From contig CAZCSV010000001.1 in the NCBI GenBank assembly GCA_964501535.1, positions 806,001-870,000 of the forward strand: a DNA stretch of 64,000 nt. Reading direction: 5' to 3'. Source of the DNA: FEN-1279 sp964501535. Its GTDB lineage: Bacteria > Bacteroidota > Ignavibacteria > Tepidaquicellales > Tepidaquicellaceae. The notes beneath the pieces are model-generated. The model did no database searches, was not told where the DNA came from, and worked only from the letters and a program-made list of their open reading frames with translations. The translations under genes were made by a program, and so were the position numbers. Below, one piece after another: positions 43,266 through 52,813 of the stretch. Numbering within the stretch: position 1 is the first letter of the stretch; each line of letters starts with the position of its first letter.

Positions 43266-45251
43266 ATGAAAAACAAATACTTGGTTACAGCAGCGTTGCC
43301 GTATGCTAACGGCTATTTACATCTCGGACATATTGCAGGTGCATATTTACCTGCGGATATTTTCGTCAGGTTTAAAAGATTATGCAATGAAGATATAATT
43401 TTTATCTGCGGTTCGGATGAACACGGAACGGCAATCGAGATTTCGGCAATGAAAGAAAAAGTGACACCAAAAGAAATTATTGACAGGTTTCACTTTGCCA
43501 ATAAAAAAGCATTCGAGGACCTCGGAATGAGCTTTGACATTTATTCAAGAACATCAAATGAAATTCATCATAAAACATCACAGGATTTCTTTTTAAATTT
43601 ATATAATAAAGGGTTACTTTTAAAGAAAACAGAAAAACAACTTTACTCCGAAAAAGATAAAAGATTTCTTGCAGATAGATTCGTAGAAGGCACCTGCCCG
43701 ATTTGCGAATATGAAGAAGCCCGCGGCGACCAGTGCGAAAGTTGCGGTAGTAACCTCTCCCCGCTCGAATTGAAAAATCCTAAATCAAAAATCTCAGGAG
43801 ATACACCGATTGTAAAAGAATCTGTGAATTTCTATTTCCCGCTTGAAAACTTCCAGCCGAAACTTAAAGAATGGATTGATACAAAAAAAGACTGGAAAAC
43901 AAATGTAAAAAATTACTGTGAAGGATGGTTTAAAACAGGATTAAAAGACAGGGCTATTACAAGAGATTTGGACTGGGGCGTGAAAGTCCCTCTGAAAGAA
44001 TATGAAGGAAAAGTGATTTACGTATGGTTCGAAGCACCTATTGGATATATCTCCGCAACGAAAGAACTTTTTATCGAAAAAAATGAACCTGAAAAATGGA
44101 AAGATTATTGGTGGGGAAAAGATTCAAAGTTAATCCATTTCATAGGTAAGGATAATATTGTTTTCCACGCACTCGTATTCCCTGCAATGCTTATGGCTCA
44201 CGGGGATTTTGTATTACCGGATAATGTTCCCGCAAATGAATTTTTGAATCTCGAAGGCGGAAAACTTTCTAAAAGCAAGGGACACGGTATACTCGTGAAA
44301 GACATTGTCAAAGAATTCAATCCCGATGTTGTCCGATACACTCTTGCGGCGAACCTACCCGAAAATAAAGATGCGGATTTCAGCTGGGATGATTTTCAAA
44401 TCAAAAATAACAATGAACTCGCAGCTATTCTCGGAAATTTTATAAACAGGACCGTAGTATTTGCAAAAACAAAATTCGATAATAAAATTCCTGCAAGAAC
44501 TTCGAACAATGACGAAATATTTGAAATTATTAAAAACCAGACTGAAATAGTATCCGATTGTTATGAAAGCTACAGGTTTCGAGATGCTGTCAACGAAACC
44601 ATGAATGTGCTTCGTGCGGCGAATAAATATTTCAACGACAGTGAGCCCTGGAAAGTGATAAAAGAAGATAAAGAAAAATGTGCAAACATAATTAATAACT
44701 GCCTGCAAATCTGCTATTCGGCAGCAGTATTGATTTCCCCCATTCTTCCGTTTACATCGGAAAAAATTCTGAAAATTCTTAATACAGATAAAAACGATTT
44801 TAAGTGGAATAAAATAGGAGATATTATTTTGGAAAACGGAAAAAAATTAGGAGAGAATGAAATCCTATTCCCTCAGCTTGAAATAAAAAAAGAAGATAAA
44901 AACTCTGAAGATAATATTATTACCGATGATGAAATTGATATTAATTACTTTCAGAAAATAAAACTAAGAACTGCTAAAGTACTCGAATGCGAAAATGTCC
45001 CTAAAAGCAAAAAACTTCTGAAACTGAAAATAAAAGTCGGAGAAAAAACAAAGCAGATTGTTGCCGGAATAGCCGAATATTATAAACCCGATGACCTAAA
45101 AGACAAGACAATAATTGTGGTTGATAATCTAAAGAAAACTAAATTGATGGGCATCGAATCTCAGGGTATGCTTCTTGCAGCTAAGAAAGACGGGAAACTC
45201 GCTCTCGTAATGCCCGATAAGGAAATCGAAGACGGAGGTGAAGTAAGCTGA
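43266..45251 (+). CDS. metG: Methionine-tRNA ligase
   Basis: 661 residues from the ATG at 43266; the frame also contains a TTG two codons earlier. Class I synthetase with the HIGH motif as HLGH (PYANGYLHLGHIAGAYL), a zinc knuckle with CPICEYEEARGDQCESCG, the KMSKS motif as KLSKSKG, and a C-terminal EMAP/Trbp111-type tRNA-binding domain (about 560-661) joined by an acidic linker. Charges both initiator and elongator tRNA-Met. folP begins 11 bp after its stop. Confidence 0.96.
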   Translation: MKNKYLVTAALPYANGYLHLGHIAGAYLPADIFVRFKRLCNEDIIFICGSDEHGTAIEISAMKEKVTPKEIIDRFHFANKKAFEDLGMSFDIYSRTSNEIHHKTSQDFFLNLYNKGLLLKKTEKQLYSEKDKRFLADRFVEGTCPICEYEEARGDQCESCGSNLSPLELKNPKSKISGDTPIVKESVNFYFPLENFQPKLKEWIDTKKDWKTNVKNYCEGWFKTGLKDRAITRDLDWGVKVPLKEYEGKVIYVWFEAPIGYISATKELFIEKNEPEKWKDYWWGKDSKLIHFIGKDNIVFHALVFPAMLMAHGDFVLPDNVPANEFLNLEGGKLSKSKGHGILVKDIVKEFNPDVVRYTLAANLPENKDADFSWDDFQIKNNNELAAILGNFINRTVVFAKTKFDNKIPARTSNNDEIFEIIKNQTEIVSDCYESYRFRDAVNETMNVLRAANKYFNDSEPWKVIKEDKEKCANIINNCLQICYSAAVLISPILPFTSEKILKILNTDKNDFKWNKIGDIILENGKKLGENEILFPQLEIKKEDKNSEDNIITDDEIDINYFQKIKLRTAKVLECENVPKSKKLLKLKIKVGEKTKQIVAGIAEYYKPDDLKDKTIIVVDNLKKTKLMGIESQGMLLAAKKDGKLALVMPDKEIEDGGEVS

Positions 45252-45261
45252 GAAATTCCAG

Positions 45262-46098
45262 ATGATATATACATTAAGAAATAAAAAATATGACTTATAT
45301 TCCCGCACCCACATAATGGGAATTATTAATATTACTCCCGATTCATTTTCCGACGGAGGGAAATATTTTGAAGGAAAAATAAATTACGATAGGATTCTCA
45401 AAGATGCGTTGAAAATGGAAGAAGATGGAGCAGACTTTCTCGATATTGGCGGAGAATCCACAAGACCGGGAAGCGAAAAAATTTCGAATAAAGAAGAACT
45501 CGAAAGAGTAATTCCCGCAATAGAATTAGTTAGAAAAAATTCCGGCATCCCTATTTCGGTAGATACATATAAAAGCGAAGTTGCAGAAGAAGCTTTAAAA
45601 GCGGGAGCCGATATTGTAAATGATATAAGCGGATTCAGATTCGATAATAATATTGCTGCAGTTACGGCTAAATATAATGCTACATGTATTCTTATGCATA
45701 TTAAAGGCACACCAAAAATTATGCAGGAAAATCCTCAATATAATAATGTAATCGAAGAAGTTTATAATTATTTGGCGGATTCAATAGACATTGCAAAAAA
45801 TGCAGGCATTAAACAGATAATTACGGACGTTGGGATTGGTTTTGGAAAAAATTTACAAAATAATTTAGACCTAATTAAAAATCTATCTGTCTTTAAAAAA
45901 CTTGGCTATCCAATACTGCTGGGAGTGTCACGAAAAAGATTCATAGATAACATTTCCCCGGCTCCAATGAACGAACGTATAGAAGGAACCATTGCCGCCA
46001 ATGTTGCAGGAATACTTAACGGTGCGAACATTATTCGCGTTCACGATGTTTTAGAAAATAAAAAAGCAGCATTAATAGCAGACAATTTAAAATTATAA
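45262..46098 (+). CDS. folP: Dihydropteroate synthase
   Basis: 278-residue TIM barrel condensing p-aminobenzoate with hydroxymethyl-dihydropterin pyrophosphate in folate synthesis; the target of sulfonamides. Family marks are MGIINITPDSFSDGG, DIGGESTRPGS, VNDISGFRF and LLGVSRKRFI. Translationally close to metG, and its stop TAA shares its last base with the copA ATG, so the operon runs metG-folP-copA. Confidence 0.94.
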   Translation: MIYTLRNKKYDLYSRTHIMGIINITPDSFSDGGKYFEGKINYDRILKDALKMEEDGADFLDIGGESTRPGSEKISNKEELERVIPAIELVRKNSGIPISVDTYKSEVAEEALKAGADIVNDISGFRFDNNIAAVTAKYNATCILMHIKGTPKIMQENPQYNNVIEEVYNYLADSIDIAKNAGIKQIITDVGIGFGKNLQNNLDLIKNLSVFKKLGYPILLGVSRKRFIDNISPAPMNERIEGTIAANVAGILNGANIIRVHDVLENKKAALIADNLKL

Positions 46099-48347
46099 TG
46101 CGAAAAGAAGATAACAAACCTGAAAATTATGAATTAACCGAACTTGATATTATTGGTATGAGTTGCGTAAACTGTGCCAATAGCATTAAAACGTATCTTA
46201 CAAAAGTTGACGGGATTTATAACGTCGAATTAAATTTCACGTCTGAACTTGCAGGTGTTGAATATAATCCTTATAAAATATCTAAAGAACAAATCATATC
46301 CGACATCAGAAAAATGGGTTATGATGTAATGGAGGAGGAAGACGAAAATGAACTCGAAAATACAAAGAAAAAACAACTGAATCTTCAAAGAAAAAAAATC
46401 TATACATCAATTTTTCTGTCACTCATAGTTATGCTCATCTCTATGAGTGGACATTCTGAATACCTTACAGATTTTCGTTTACCGGATGATGTATCTTTGG
46501 TTTTACTTTTTATACTTACGTCGATAGTGATCTTTTGGTGCGGAGATAAATTTTACAAAGGTGCCTTGCAGGCAATAAAGAATAAAACTTCCGATATGAA
46601 CACTCTTATTTCTATGGGTGTATTCGCATCATATATTTACAGCATTGTAATCTCGATAAATCATCTGTTTAAACTCGACATTTCGGTTTTAAATAATTCT
46701 CACGAGGTATATTACGAAACCGCTGTAATGATTATTTCATTTATATTAATAGGAAATCACCTTGAGGCAGTTTTAAAGTCAAAAACTCAGACATCGATAA
46801 AAAAACTTAAAAACCTTCAGGCTAAATATGTTAATGTAATAAGGGATAACGAAGAAATAACAATCCCGTATAAAAAAGTACGGTTCAACGACATAGTTAT
46901 AATAAAATCCGGCGATAAAATTCCCGTAGATGGAAATATTCTCGAAGGATACTGCGTCGTGGATGAAAGCGCTATGACAGGAGAAAGTCACCCCATCGAA
47001 AAGAAAACAGGAGACGAACTTTTGAGCGGAACTCTTGTAAAAAACGGATTTGCTAAAATGCGTGCTTTGAAGGTCGGAAACGAAACTCTTCTTTCACAGA
47101 TTATTCATCTTGTTAAAGAAGCTTCGAATTCAAAACCAAAAATACAACGCTTGGCTGATAAAATTTCTTCGATTTTTGTTCCTTCAGTCTTGGGAATTGC
47201 AGCGTTGACGTTTTTAATCTGGTATTTTGGCTTTTCAAAAGCATTCGATGTTTCCTTGCTATATGCCGTTTCGGTTTTAATTATTGCCTGTCCGTGTGCT
47301 CTGGGTTTAGCTTCCCCAATGGCTGTGGTTATCGGTATTGGCAGGTCTGCAGAAAACGGAATACTGTTTAATAACGTGGAAGCAATAGAAAAAATGAATA
47401 AAATAGATACTATTTGCTTCGACAAAACAGGCACGCTAACCGAAGGCGAAATGAAAATGAAAAATATTAAACTGTTCGGTGGTATTGATAAAAATGTATT
47501 GCTAAAATACGTTTTCTCTGTGGAAAAATTTTCAAATCATCCCGTTGCAAAGTCCATTACTTCATACTGTGTTGAAAAAAATATAGAATCATTTGAAGGT
47601 GTCGAAAACCTTACTAACGAAGATCATGGGGGAATCAGCGCAATTGTAAATGAAAAACTTCTGTTGATTGGGAATGATTCATTGATGAATGAAAAGAATG
47701 TCAAGAATTTCTTTCCTGATATACTAAATAGCAAGGGCGTTCTGTTCGTAAGCATTGATAATGAACTAGCCGGTATTATTGAATTCGAAGATAAAATAAA
47801 ACCCGAAGCAAAGGATACTATAGACAAATTCAAACATAATAATTTTAATATTTTTATGATTTCCGGTGACAGCGAAAAAGTTACAAAAACTGTTGCGGAA
47901 GAACTCGGGATTGAAAATTATTCTTTTAAAACACTCCCTGACCAGAAGGAAAACATTGTGAATAAATTGCAATCCGAAAATAAAAACGTAGCGATGGTTG
48001 GAGATGGTATTAACGATGCACCCTCTCTGGCAAAAGCAAATGTTGGGATTGCTATGGGAACTGGCCAGGATATAGCTATCGACTCCGCAGATGTTATCCT
48101 TGTTAAAGGTGATTTGAGAAATCTTTTAAAAGCAATAAAAATATCATCTAAGACCGTTACAATAATCAAGCAGAATATTTTCTGGGCATTTTTCTATAAT
48201 ATCCTTGCAATTCCCCTGGCGGCAGGCATTTTAGCCCCTTATGGAATTGTAATCAGCCCGGTAATGGCTGCTATGTTTATGGCATTCAGCGATGTTATTA
48301 CGGTTATCGGAAACAGTTTAAGATTAAAATTAGTTAAAATTGATTAA
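46098..48347 (+). CDS. copA: P1B-type heavy-metal ATPase, copper-like
   Basis: 749 residues. One N-terminal HMA domain (about 14-80) has GMSCVNC with Cys23 and Cys26. Six to eight membrane helices carry the metal site CPCALG, the actuator loop has DESAMTGESHP, and the phosphorylation site is DKTGTLTEG. The hinge GDGINDAPSLAKANVGIAMG is intact. These are marks of copper-exporting CopA. The last helix reads MAFSDVITVIGNSLRL rather than the usual MxSSxSVVxNALRL, so the transported metal should be treated as likely Cu+ rather than certain. It overlaps folP by one base and the next gene is an HMA lipoprotein. Confidence 0.9.
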   Translation: MRKEDNKPENYELTELDIIGMSCVNCANSIKTYLTKVDGIYNVELNFTSELAGVEYNPYKISKEQIISDIRKMGYDVMEEEDENELENTKKKQLNLQRKKIYTSIFLSLIVMLISMSGHSEYLTDFRLPDDVSLVLLFILTSIVIFWCGDKFYKGALQAIKNKTSDMNTLISMGVFASYIYSIVISINHLFKLDISVLNNSHEVYYETAVMIISFILIGNHLEAVLKSKTQTSIKKLKNLQAKYVNVIRDNEEITIPYKKVRFNDIVIIKSGDKIPVDGNILEGYCVVDESAMTGESHPIEKKTGDELLSGTLVKNGFAKMRALKVGNETLLSQIIHLVKEASNSKPKIQRLADKISSIFVPSVLGIAALTFLIWYFGFSKAFDVSLLYAVSVLIIACPCALGLASPMAVVIGIGRSAENGILFNNVEAIEKMNKIDTICFDKTGTLTEGEMKMKNIKLFGGIDKNVLLKYVFSVEKFSNHPVAKSITSYCVEKNIESFEGVENLTNEDHGGISAIVNEKLLLIGNDSLMNEKNVKNFFPDILNSKGVLFVSIDNELAGIIEFEDKIKPEAKDTIDKFKHNNFNIFMISGDSEKVTKTVAEELGIENYSFKTLPDQKENIVNKLQSENKNVAMVGDGINDAPSLAKANVGIAMGTGQDIAIDSADVILVKGDLRNLLKAIKISSKTVTIIKQNIFWAFFYNILAIPLAAGILAPYGIVISPVMAAMFMAFSDVITVIGNSLRLKLVKID

Positions 48348-48363
48348 ATTAAAAAAATATAAT

Positions 48364-48732
48364 ATGAAAAAATTATTACTGTTCAGTATCTTGTTCCTCT
48401 CTATCCTCTTATTATCCGGATGTGGAAGAAAAGAAAAAACACAAAAAGCCGATGAAACAAATCCCAACGATGGATCTAAATTTGAATTGGCTGAATTTAG
48501 GTGTGATGGAATGCACTGCCCGGGTTGCGAAGAATCTATTGCGTCTTCGGTTAACAAAATAAACGGCATAAAGGAAGTAATCGCGGATTCGAAAAATAAA
48601 ATTGTTAAAGTGAAATTCAATAAAGAATTGACATCAAAAAGCGAAATTGAAAAGTCAATAAACGCAGCGGGATACGATACTGAAACATCTAAATCGGAAA
48701 ACAAGCACGAATGCGATACGGAGAAGAAATGA
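48364..48732 (+). CDS. HMA-domain lipoprotein (putative periplasmic metal chaperone)
   Basis: 122 residues from the ATG at 48364. Lipoprotein signal ending LLLSGC, then a short polar linker and an HMA metal-binding fold with RCDGMHCPGCEESI (CxxC) and a terminal histidine-containing tail (SENKHECDTEKK). HMA domains bind Cu+ or similar ions, here on the outer face of the inner or outer membrane. A longer frame from a TTG at 48340 overlaps copA and would spoil the signal peptide. It lies 16 bp after copA, so a chaperone or metal-delivery role beside that pump is inferred. Confidence 0.85.
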   Translation: MKKLLLFSILFLSILLLSGCGRKEKTQKADETNPNDGSKFELAEFRCDGMHCPGCEESIASSVNKINGIKEVIADSKNKIVKVKFNKELTSKSEIEKSINAAGYDTETSKSENKHECDTEKK

Positions 48733-49418
48733 ATAAGGTAAACTTTGACGAACATGCGGAGAATTACGAAAAAGTTCTCGATAAAGACCTGATATTCTTC
48801 GGAGAAGAGAGCAGCTACTTTGCGGAATATAAAATAAATGTAGTAAAGAAAACACTCGGCATGGCAAAACACTTGAATATACTGGAATACGGCTGCGGTA
48901 TCGGTATGAATATCAAGTTTTTTTCAAAACATTTCCCTGAATCCAAAATTAATGGCTGCGATATTTCACAAAAAAGTCTTGAAGTTGCAAAAAAGAGAAA
49001 TGACCCGAATGTGAATTTTTTCCTTATCAATGAGGAAAATTTAACTAAATGTAACGATAGCTTTGATTTGATTTTTGTGTCGTGCGTCTTTCATCATATT
49101 CAACCGACTCTTCGTGAGCAATCTATGAGAAACATTTTCAATCTTATGGAAAAAAACGGCACGCTCTATTTCTTCGAACATAATCCCTATAACCCTGTTA
49201 CTAGACATATCGTGAACACCTGCGTTTGGGATACGGATGCAATCTTGCTGAAACCAAAAGAATCTCTAAACCTGATTAAAAACGCTGGATTAATTATTGA
49301 AAATAAAAAATATACCCTCTTCTTCCCTGCTTTTTTGAAATTCCTTAGGTTTATGGAAAGCTTTCTTTTCTTCCTGCCAATGGGAGGTCAATACTATATA
49401 AAAGCAAGAAGAATGTAG
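48729..49418 (+). CDS. Class I SAM-dependent methyltransferase
   Basis: 229 residues from the ATG at 48729. The SAM-binding motif I is ILEYGCGIGMNIKFF, followed by INGCDISQKSLEVAKKR (motif II acid) and FDLIFVSCVFHHI. The C-terminus is hydrophobic. The substrate is unknown. The ATG overlaps the stop of the HMA-lipoprotein gene (ATGA), with GGAG five bases upstream. A frame beginning at 48711 is possible but lacks this site. Confidence 0.85.
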   Translation: MNKVNFDEHAENYEKVLDKDLIFFGEESSYFAEYKINVVKKTLGMAKHLNILEYGCGIGMNIKFFSKHFPESKINGCDISQKSLEVAKKRNDPNVNFFLINEENLTKCNDSFDLIFVSCVFHHIQPTLREQSMRNIFNLMEKNGTLYFFEHNPYNPVTRHIVNTCVWDTDAILLKPKESLNLIKNAGLIIENKKYTLFFPAFLKFLRFMESFLFFLPMGGQYYIKARRM

Positions 49419-49444
49419 AATTATAAATTCATAATTCTGCATTC
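49411..49444. terminator. Bidirectional terminator shared by two convergent genes
   Basis: Inverted repeat GAATGTAGAATTAT (49411-49424) and ATAATTCTGCATTC (49431-49444) with a 6-base loop and one mismatch. It spans the stop codons of the methyltransferase (+) and the GT2 gene (-). T-rich tracts lie on both sides, so it could end transcription in both directions. Confidence 0.72.
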
Positions 49445-50166
49445 TTAATTTTCTTCTTCTCTGCTATATACTCTTTCCTGTATTCAAAAATTTCTTTAAT
49501 CGTTCTCAGAATTACAGACGGTCTCGCACCCGTGGAAACCCCGTCCAGACGGGGCAAATGCTCTACTCCAAGTTCCGTTACTGTATAGCCCAGAAGGTTT
49601 GCTTTGAGCATAATTTCCGCATCGATAAAAGCATCAATTGAATTTATCTTTATCCTCTTGAATAAATCTGCCTTGAATAACTTAAAAGCACAATCGATAT
49701 CCCAATATGATATATCAAAGATTAATTTAAGCAGGTAATTATAGCAGAGTGAAGTAAATTTCCTGTAAAGCGAATATTGCTTGTGTTTCCTGTAACCGAC
49801 TATTATATCCGAAAAAGGAATCAGGGCTACAAATTTTTTCAGTTCCTCTAAATCAAATTGATTATCCCCATCAGTATAAAAAACATAGTCCATCTTCGCG
49901 TTTAAAAACCCGTCCCTCAGAGTTGCTCCGTACCCTAAATTTTTCTCGTGGTGTATCACCCTTACCTTCGGATACTCTCTCGCAAGTTCATCGGCTACTT
50001 CCCCCGTCCTGTCCGGACTTCCGTCTTCTATAATTATTATTTCGTAATCCTTAAGGTTCAGTTCATTCAAAACTTTTATCGCACTTTTTGTAACCTTGCC
50101 GATGTTCAGCTCATCATAATAGGCAGGGAAAAAAACCGATATTGTAATTTTTGATGTGTCAATCAT
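49429..50166 (-). CDS. Glycosyltransferase family 2 (DPM1/GtrB-like)
   Basis: 245 residues, GT-A fold with the N-terminal ISVFFPAYYDELNIG, IIIEDGSPDRTGEVADEL, FYTDGDNQFDLEEL metal-binding acids and a C-terminal HLPRLDGVSTGARPS. Such enzymes transfer a sugar from a nucleotide donor, often to a polyprenyl phosphate. Its start overlaps the end of the epimerase gene by 4 bp (ATGA), so the two are coupled. Confidence 0.88.
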   Translation of the reverse strand: MIDTSKITISVFFPAYYDELNIGKVTKSAIKVLNELNLKDYEIIIIEDGSPDRTGEVADELAREYPKVRVIHHEKNLGYGATLRDGFLNAKMDYVFYTDGDNQFDLEELKKFVALIPFSDIIVGYRKHKQYSLYRKFTSLCYNYLLKLIFDISYWDIDCAFKLFKADLFKRIKINSIDAFIDAEIMLKANLLGYTVTELGVEHLPRLDGVSTGARPSVILRTIKEIFEYRKEYIAEKKKIKNAEL

Positions 50167-51095
50167 ATTTCTTTTTTCAAATGTTCGTATGTTCTTTTTA
50201 TTCCTGCTTCTATATCCGTCTCGGGTCTCCAGTTAAGCGTCTCGGATATCAGTTTATTGTCCAATATGTTAATCGGAACATCGATATTCCTTTTTTCTTT
50301 GTAAATAACCTTTACTTTCTTTCCCGAAACTTTTTTCATAATTTCAAGAATCTCGTTCAAAGAATATCCCGTTCCACTTCCGAGATTAAATACCTTTTCG
50401 TTTGTTTCTGTGCTTAATGATTTAATCAAAGCACTTACTGCATCTTTAATATAAATATAATCTCTCTCAACCTTACCGTCTCCCCAGATTTCGATAGTCT
50501 CATTCTTTAAAATCTTTTTCAGAAAAACGGGAATCACGCCCTGCGCTACATCCGGATTCTGCCTTTCGCCGTATGGATTAGCAAGCCTGAATACATTGTA
50601 ATCCAGCCCGTATAATTTTTCGAACATATAAAGATAATCCTCTATCGTTTTTTTGATAATTCCATACGAGCAAATCGGCTTTCTGGGATGATATTCTTTT
50701 ATCGGTAGTCTCTCGGGAATTCCGTAAACAGTTCCTCCGGACGAAATAAAAATAATTTTCGAAATATTATTTATAAATGCTTCGTTTAAAAATCTGAGCG
50801 AAGATATTAGATTCGTTTCTACATCATAAATCGGGTTTTCATTCGAGTTAGCAGGCAGGGTTGAACTTACAAGATGAAATGCAATATCGATTTCCGCCAA
50901 TGCGTTTTTCAAATCGACCTCATTGTTAAAATCCCCCTCAATAATTTTTATCTTTCCGATATTATGTTGAATATTCTTTCTTGCAAAATTAAGCTTATCG
51001 AAAATTACAACCTCGTATCCGCTTTCCAGCAGAGCATCCGCAAGATGTGAACCTATGAAACCTCCCCCGCCGAGTATTAAGCATTTCTTTTTCAT
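50163..51095 (-). CDS. NAD-dependent sugar epimerase/dehydratase (GalE-like SDR)
   Basis: 310-residue extended SDR. The nucleotide-binding motif is GGGGFIGSHLADALL, the active-site Tyr and Lys are in SYGIIKKTIE, and SSGGTVYG with the catalytic serine/threonine precedes it. Members interconvert nucleotide sugars such as UDP-glucose and UDP-galactose; which one is not clear. It lies between the GT2 gene and the large GT-C-like membrane protein, a small glycan cluster. Confidence 0.87.
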   Translation of the reverse strand: MKKKCLILGGGGFIGSHLADALLESGYEVVIFDKLNFARKNIQHNIGKIKIIEGDFNNEVDLKNALAEIDIAFHLVSSTLPANSNENPIYDVETNLISSLRFLNEAFINNISKIIFISSGGTVYGIPERLPIKEYHPRKPICSYGIIKKTIEDYLYMFEKLYGLDYNVFRLANPYGERQNPDVAQGVIPVFLKKILKNETIEIWGDGKVERDYIYIKDAVSALIKSLSTETNEKVFNLGSGTGYSLNEILEIMKKVSGKKVKVIYKEKRNIDVPINILDNKLISETLNWRPETDIEAGIKRTYEHLKKEI

Positions 51096-51101
51096 TTTTT
51101 C

Positions 51102-52703
51102 TTAATTTGTTTTTTCAAATATATAAATAATGAATCTTTTGTCAGAAGAATAAAACTGGTTTAATAGTTTGAAATTCTGGTTATTCTGCAAATCCTCCAG
51201 CTTCGTGTCGCTTTTCCATTCGGGTCTGTAACCGTAATGAGTTTCCCAGGCAACAATAGAGCCTTTTGGGGCATCGGCTGCATTTTTTAAATTTATCGAA
51301 ACAAATTTCGAGGGGTCTTTTTTATATGCATCTGCATAAAACATTAAAAGAGAATGATTTGTAAGCATATATTTTCCTTCGGTATTCTGAGTATTCAAAA
51401 ATTCCGCTGCAGTTTTAACCGTAAGATTTTCGGGTGAAAGCTTTTTCGGGTTAAAATCAATTGCTAAATAAATTATTGAAAGTATCACCAATACTGCCGA
51501 AACCTTATTGAGATAATCATTCGGAATTTTTTTCGAAACAATAAAAGTAACAACTAAGAATGCAATCAGGAAAAAAACTTTCTTGTAATCCGAATTCTCC
51601 AGCAGCTTGAACCCGTCCGTTGCTTTCGACAAAAATGCAAAAGTAAATAAAATTAAAATTCCCGTAACAATATAATTCAGCTTCTTGTATTTTTCATCCG
51701 TTAAATTATTCAGTCCCACCGTAGCAAAGAAAACGCAAATCGGCGAAATGTGCAGTAAATACCGCCAGTTCCCGGGATTCGGTCCGTTATTCAGCATTGT
51801 GTAAATCTGTACGAGAAAAATAGTAATAAATAGAAGATAGAAGAGCAGATATTTTTTAAAATATTCCTTCATTTTATTTGTATCTGCAAAAAATCCGAAA
51901 ATTCCCTGTAAAAATAGAACAAGTGAAATCGGACCAACTATGAAAATGTAAACTTTGAAGTAGTGATAAATCGGTTGAGTCTCATATTTTAGACCCGCTA
52001 CAGTTTTCATTTCAGACCATACATACATAATATCGCCTGTTTTCATATATCCGAGCATGTTATATAAAATTGGAAAAACAGCTATTGCAACTATTTCCTT
52101 CCATCTCTTTTCTTTGAAAAATATTATCGCAAGTATAAGTCCGAATATCGCTATCTCCTGCCTTATTGTGAAAATGTATCCGCAAACCAATGCTGCTATC
52201 AGATAATATTCTTTTTTATAAAGGATTAAGAAAATTACTACTATAAGTGCGGTAAAAATTTCTGAATACGAGCGGAATGACAAATCGAAAAAGAGCGGCT
52301 GAGTTGCTAATAGTAATGCTCCAAAATAAGCATAATTCACTTCATAAACTTTCAGCATCCTGTAAGTAAAATAAACAGCAAGTGATGCAAAGAGCGAATT
52401 AACAAAAAGCACAACATCGTAACCAAACAAAGCAGGTACAACCATAAAAATTTTATATCCCGGTTTTGGATTATTCCCGAGAATCACCGAAGGGTCACGC
52501 CAGAATTGTAGCATATTAAGGTATTGCGAAATCTCATCATCTTGATAAAATCCCTGAGAATACTTACTCGAAATATAATAAATCACTGCCAGAATAGGAA
52601 TCACTACCCAGAAATATTTCCCGATGTATTCGTCTATTGTCTTAACGTTTTTCGCTTGAGGCTGAACTCTTATTTGTCTTTTTTTCGATGCGGTCTTCGC
52701 CAA
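51102..52703 (-). CDS. GT-C-type membrane glycosyltransferase-like protein
   Basis: 533 residues. An N-terminal cytoplasmic tail rich in K and R is followed by about 10-12 helices. The first periplasmic loop carries FYQDDEISQYLNM, whose DD/DE pair is the catalytic-type acidic motif of GT-C enzymes such as GT39 or ArnT. A soluble C-terminal part of about 110 residues follows. It would use a lipid-linked sugar donor at the outer face of the membrane. The start is a TTG; I see no ATG nearby. It is the first gene of the coupled epimerase and GT2 set. Confidence 0.82.
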   Translation of the reverse strand: MAKTASKKRQIRVQPQAKNVKTIDEYIGKYFWVVIPILAVIYYISSKYSQGFYQDDEISQYLNMLQFWRDPSVILGNNPKPGYKIFMVVPALFGYDVVLFVNSLFASLAVYFTYRMLKVYEVNYAYFGALLLATQPLFFDLSFRSYSEIFTALIVVIFLILYKKEYYLIAALVCGYIFTIRQEIAIFGLILAIIFFKEKRWKEIVAIAVFPILYNMLGYMKTGDIMYVWSEMKTVAGLKYETQPIYHYFKVYIFIVGPISLVLFLQGIFGFFADTNKMKEYFKKYLLFYLLFITIFLVQIYTMLNNGPNPGNWRYLLHISPICVFFATVGLNNLTDEKYKKLNYIVTGILILFTFAFLSKATDGFKLLENSDYKKVFFLIAFLVVTFIVSKKIPNDYLNKVSAVLVILSIIYLAIDFNPKKLSPENLTVKTAAEFLNTQNTEGKYMLTNHSLLMFYADAYKKDPSKFVSINLKNAADAPKGSIVAWETHYGYRPEWKSDTKLEDLQNNQNFKLLNQFYSSDKRFIIYIFEKTN

Positions 52704-52813
52704 AATAAGTATTCTTTTATTAAAGTGTTTAAATTACTCAATAATTAATAACTTTTAAAGGATAAATGATATTCTTTATTAACTTTAATTAACTTTTTAT
52801 TAATGTTATATTT

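Noticed and set aside
49539..49554. Perfect palindrome CCCCGTC-CA-GACGGGG inside the GT2 gene
   Set aside because: It encodes the HLPRLDGVSTG segment, whose pattern is common to this GT2 group. No extra residues are present, so it is probably codon choice rather than an inserted element.
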